Assembly: GCA_032622095.1 (NCBI GenBank)
Contig: CP136065.1
Location: 26,297,141-26,361,140, forward strand
Reading direction: 5' to 3'
Origin: Siphonodentalium dalli
Lineage: Eukaryota > Mollusca > Scaphopoda > Gadilida > Siphonodentaliidae
Length of the DNA: 64,000 bases
The notes under the pieces are model-generated. The model was not told where the DNA came from and ran no database searches. It saw only the letters and a program-made list of their open reading frames with translations. Shown piece after piece: positions 62,102 to 64,000 of the stretch (positions within the stretch are counted from its first letter, which is position 1; every line of letters starts with the position of its first letter). A program made the translations under genes and the position numbers.

Positions 62102-62697
62102 GGCAAACACACGCGAACGATGTATGGTAACCAAGATGTTAGATCACATCGATGGGATTGTGTAGGCAGATCGAAGCATGCGTTATCGAACTGATATGAG
62201 ACCGGCGACATCGGGTCACGCTTATAGAGCTCTTTGTGGGATTATCGACAAATCAATAACCAAACTTGGAATGAGGGCGGCGGTATCAGATAACAATGGT
62301 GGCGCCTTGTATGATGGCGCGATACCTATAAATAATCGAAATGTGCATGGGTGACGAAGAAATAGACGAATCGCGCCAATGTAGATATTTGCCCATGCAT
62401 GCACAGAGGTCAACCCAGTAATAATAGGACTATGGTTGAGGGTGACGGTGTGTCTCTATGCGAAGAGTGATACATGGGTACGCGCATGAGGATGGGGAAG
62501 GTGACATTGGACCCCAAAAAAAGCATAATATGAAAGTTAAACATACGCACAGTCGTACTTATGGTATGTCAATCAGTGTCGATGGCGAAAATGGATCCTA
62601 CAGATACACATGCATATTTACATGTAGTTTAAATATATTTATTTGTCTCAATACATATACATGACATAGTGGTCATTCATATACACACGCATGAATA
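62102..62697. other. Intergenic, nothing recognised
   Basis: Short spacer between two family 2 elements; only short chance frames. Confidence 0.4.
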
Positions 62698-62945
62698 TTA
62701 ACCACGTATATACTAAACACTCATTGATGAATAGTTCCTTTAGGAAATGTTCAGAGGTCGAGAGTTGAGCTTATTATCTAATTATTTCCCACCAACGAAT
62801 ATGAATCATTCTGATCTTGTATTATCTATTGCATGTCTGTCGTCTGCTTTTACTGCCTGAAATCGCCTCCAAAGGAACAATAAACCGATCAAATGTATAC
62901 TTTTTTATCAGTAAGTGGTAGAATCAATTTATAGTTTCGCACCAT
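62698..62945 (+). mobile_element. TTAA-type MITE, family 2, diverged direct copy
   Basis: TTAA at 62698-62701 starts the match. ACTCATTGATGAATAGTTCC, TTTCCCACCAACGAATATGA and GTCTGTCGTCTGCTTTTA correspond in order to the copy 860 bp to the left. The right terminus has decayed and carries no clear TTAA. Confidence 0.75.
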
Positions 62946-62988
62946 CTCCGTTTATACTCAACATGATATACATGTATTCAACAATGAA

Positions 62989-63173
62989 TTTGAGTCATGG
63001 GTTAGTGCAAAATACAATAATATATGCTCTATGAACGATGCAAACAACATGGTAATTATAATGAATTTGAGTTTATGTCATAAACTCATTTTCATAATAA
63101 TTACCAATTCGTTTGCATCGTTCATATACATGTAGAGCACATTAGTGTATTTTGCACTAATACATGGCTCAAA
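62989..63173. mobile_element. Fold-back element with about 90-bp arms
   Basis: Two arms of about 90 bp face each other across a five-base loop (TGTCA near 63078-63082). They share TTAGTGCAAAATACA, GAACGATGCAAAC, GGTAATTAT and GAGTTTA. Mismatches and small gaps are scattered along the arms. It would give a long hairpin if transcribed. No flanking duplication was recognised. Confidence 0.8.
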
Positions 63174-63486
63174 GTCCCACAAATGGCTGGATTTAGTGTA
63201 CAGTACCCATTTATGTAATCATAATGGACAACAAGTACAGTATTGTATGCATTTATATATATGAAATAGTAAACATGTTTGCATACGTATGTATCTGTTA
63301 TGTAAATACACATACATTAATTCGAACACGATGTGGGGTGGCGAAAATGATTATCACAGATAATGCTTGCTATGTGGAAAGTGGCGCATCATGGCGATAA
63401 TTGAAGCTTTGTATATATATATATAGGGAGAATCATGCAAATTGTCGAACTCCAACGGACGGCGCCGACGTTGGATCTCGCCGATC
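63174..63486. other. Intergenic, nothing recognised
   Basis: Short AT-rich spacer between a fold-back element and the family 1 MITE. Confidence 0.4.
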
Positions 63487-63872
63487 TTAACCCTTTACCC
63501 AACAAACCGGCCAAAACCGGCCAAATCAAGCTTCAACAGCCTAAAATATCTTCGGTCTGTCTAAATAGAACCATACAAATATGGATATCATTGGAACCGG
63601 CTCATTGACCACATTGTGATGGTTACAGTTATGCCCTGTGCCAATGCATTCTCTTATATATGCGAGTCGACCATAGGTCGCCTCGCATATATAAGAGAAT
63701 GCATTGGCCTAAAAACACTTTTTACCATTTGTTCTTACATTCTTTAACAATTTTATAATTTTTAATGTGTTAAGCCAATGCATTCTCTTATATATGCGAG
63801 GCGACCTATGGTCGACTCGCATATATAAGAGAATGCATTGGCACAGGGCCCTTCTGTTGGGTAAAGGGTTAA
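63487..63872. mobile_element. TTAA-flanked MITE, family 1, copy 2
   Basis: Same ends (TTAA + CCCTTTACCCAACA), same order of internal words and the same pair of nested hairpins as the copy at 4840-5228. Length is 386 bp against 389 bp; the differences are roughly ten substitutions and A/T-run indels. Near-identity suggests recent activity of the family. Confidence 0.9.
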
Positions 63873-64000
63873 TGAAGTTTTGTAGTTATGTATGCACATT
63901 GTCGATGGTTATGGTGGCAATGAAATTTGATCCACCGATGATGTCTTCTAGAGATGACGACACATGGAAATGGTCGAACTGATGATGGCGGCGGCGAACT
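63873..64000. other. Window end, nothing recognised
   Basis: The last 128 bases carry no feature I can support. The open frame running into it begins inside the MITE. Confidence 0.4.

Overview
The window is eukaryotic nuclear DNA from an animal. It is AT-rich, with scattered ATGTACATGTATATA-type words, abundant miniature inverted-repeat elements and tRNA-derived SINEs. Protein-coding information is confined to short, phase-matched exons. A marine lophotrochozoan, most likely a mollusc, fits the repeat style, but this is an impression and not a proof.

The only gene I can support lies on the minus strand from 55882 (ATG) down to 7420 (stop) and covers most of the window. Six exons join in frame with GT/AG introns and matching phases, giving 1045 residues. 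In order, the protein has a basic AT-hook-like N-terminus, a SAND domain (exon 1), a long acidic and polar region (exon 2), linkers with possible SUMO-acceptor sites, a CtBP-type DLS motif (exon 5), and a C-terminal SAM domain split between exons 5 and 6. It looks like a SAMD11/SAMD7-type, Polycomb-associated transcriptional regulator. Intron 1 is about 37 kb and rests on domain order and phase compatibility, not on a transcript.

The rest is repeat-rich non-coding DNA. Four large minisatellite arrays have homogeneous cores and decayed margins: 30/33-bp units at 0.6-2.7 kb, 38-bp units at 11.8-14.2 kb in intron 4, 50-bp units at 37.9-39.8 kb and 38/39-bp units at 45-47.2 kb in intron 1. A 1.5-kb (GAY)n array lies upstream of the gene at 60.25-61.74 kb. 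The longest open frames in the window are artefacts of these arrays.

Mobile DNA includes two near-identical TTAA-flanked MITEs with nested hairpins at the two ends of the window (4.84 and 63.49 kb). A second TTAA-associated family has four copies. There is also a TA-flanked palindromic element at 6.35 kb, several fold-back elements, a 785-bp long-TIR element in intron 1, and three copies of a tRNA-derived SINE, all in the gene's orientation.

I found no second protein-coding gene, functional tRNA, rRNA or CRISPR array. The 5' UTR, promoter and polyadenylation site of the gene cannot be fixed from sequence alone.
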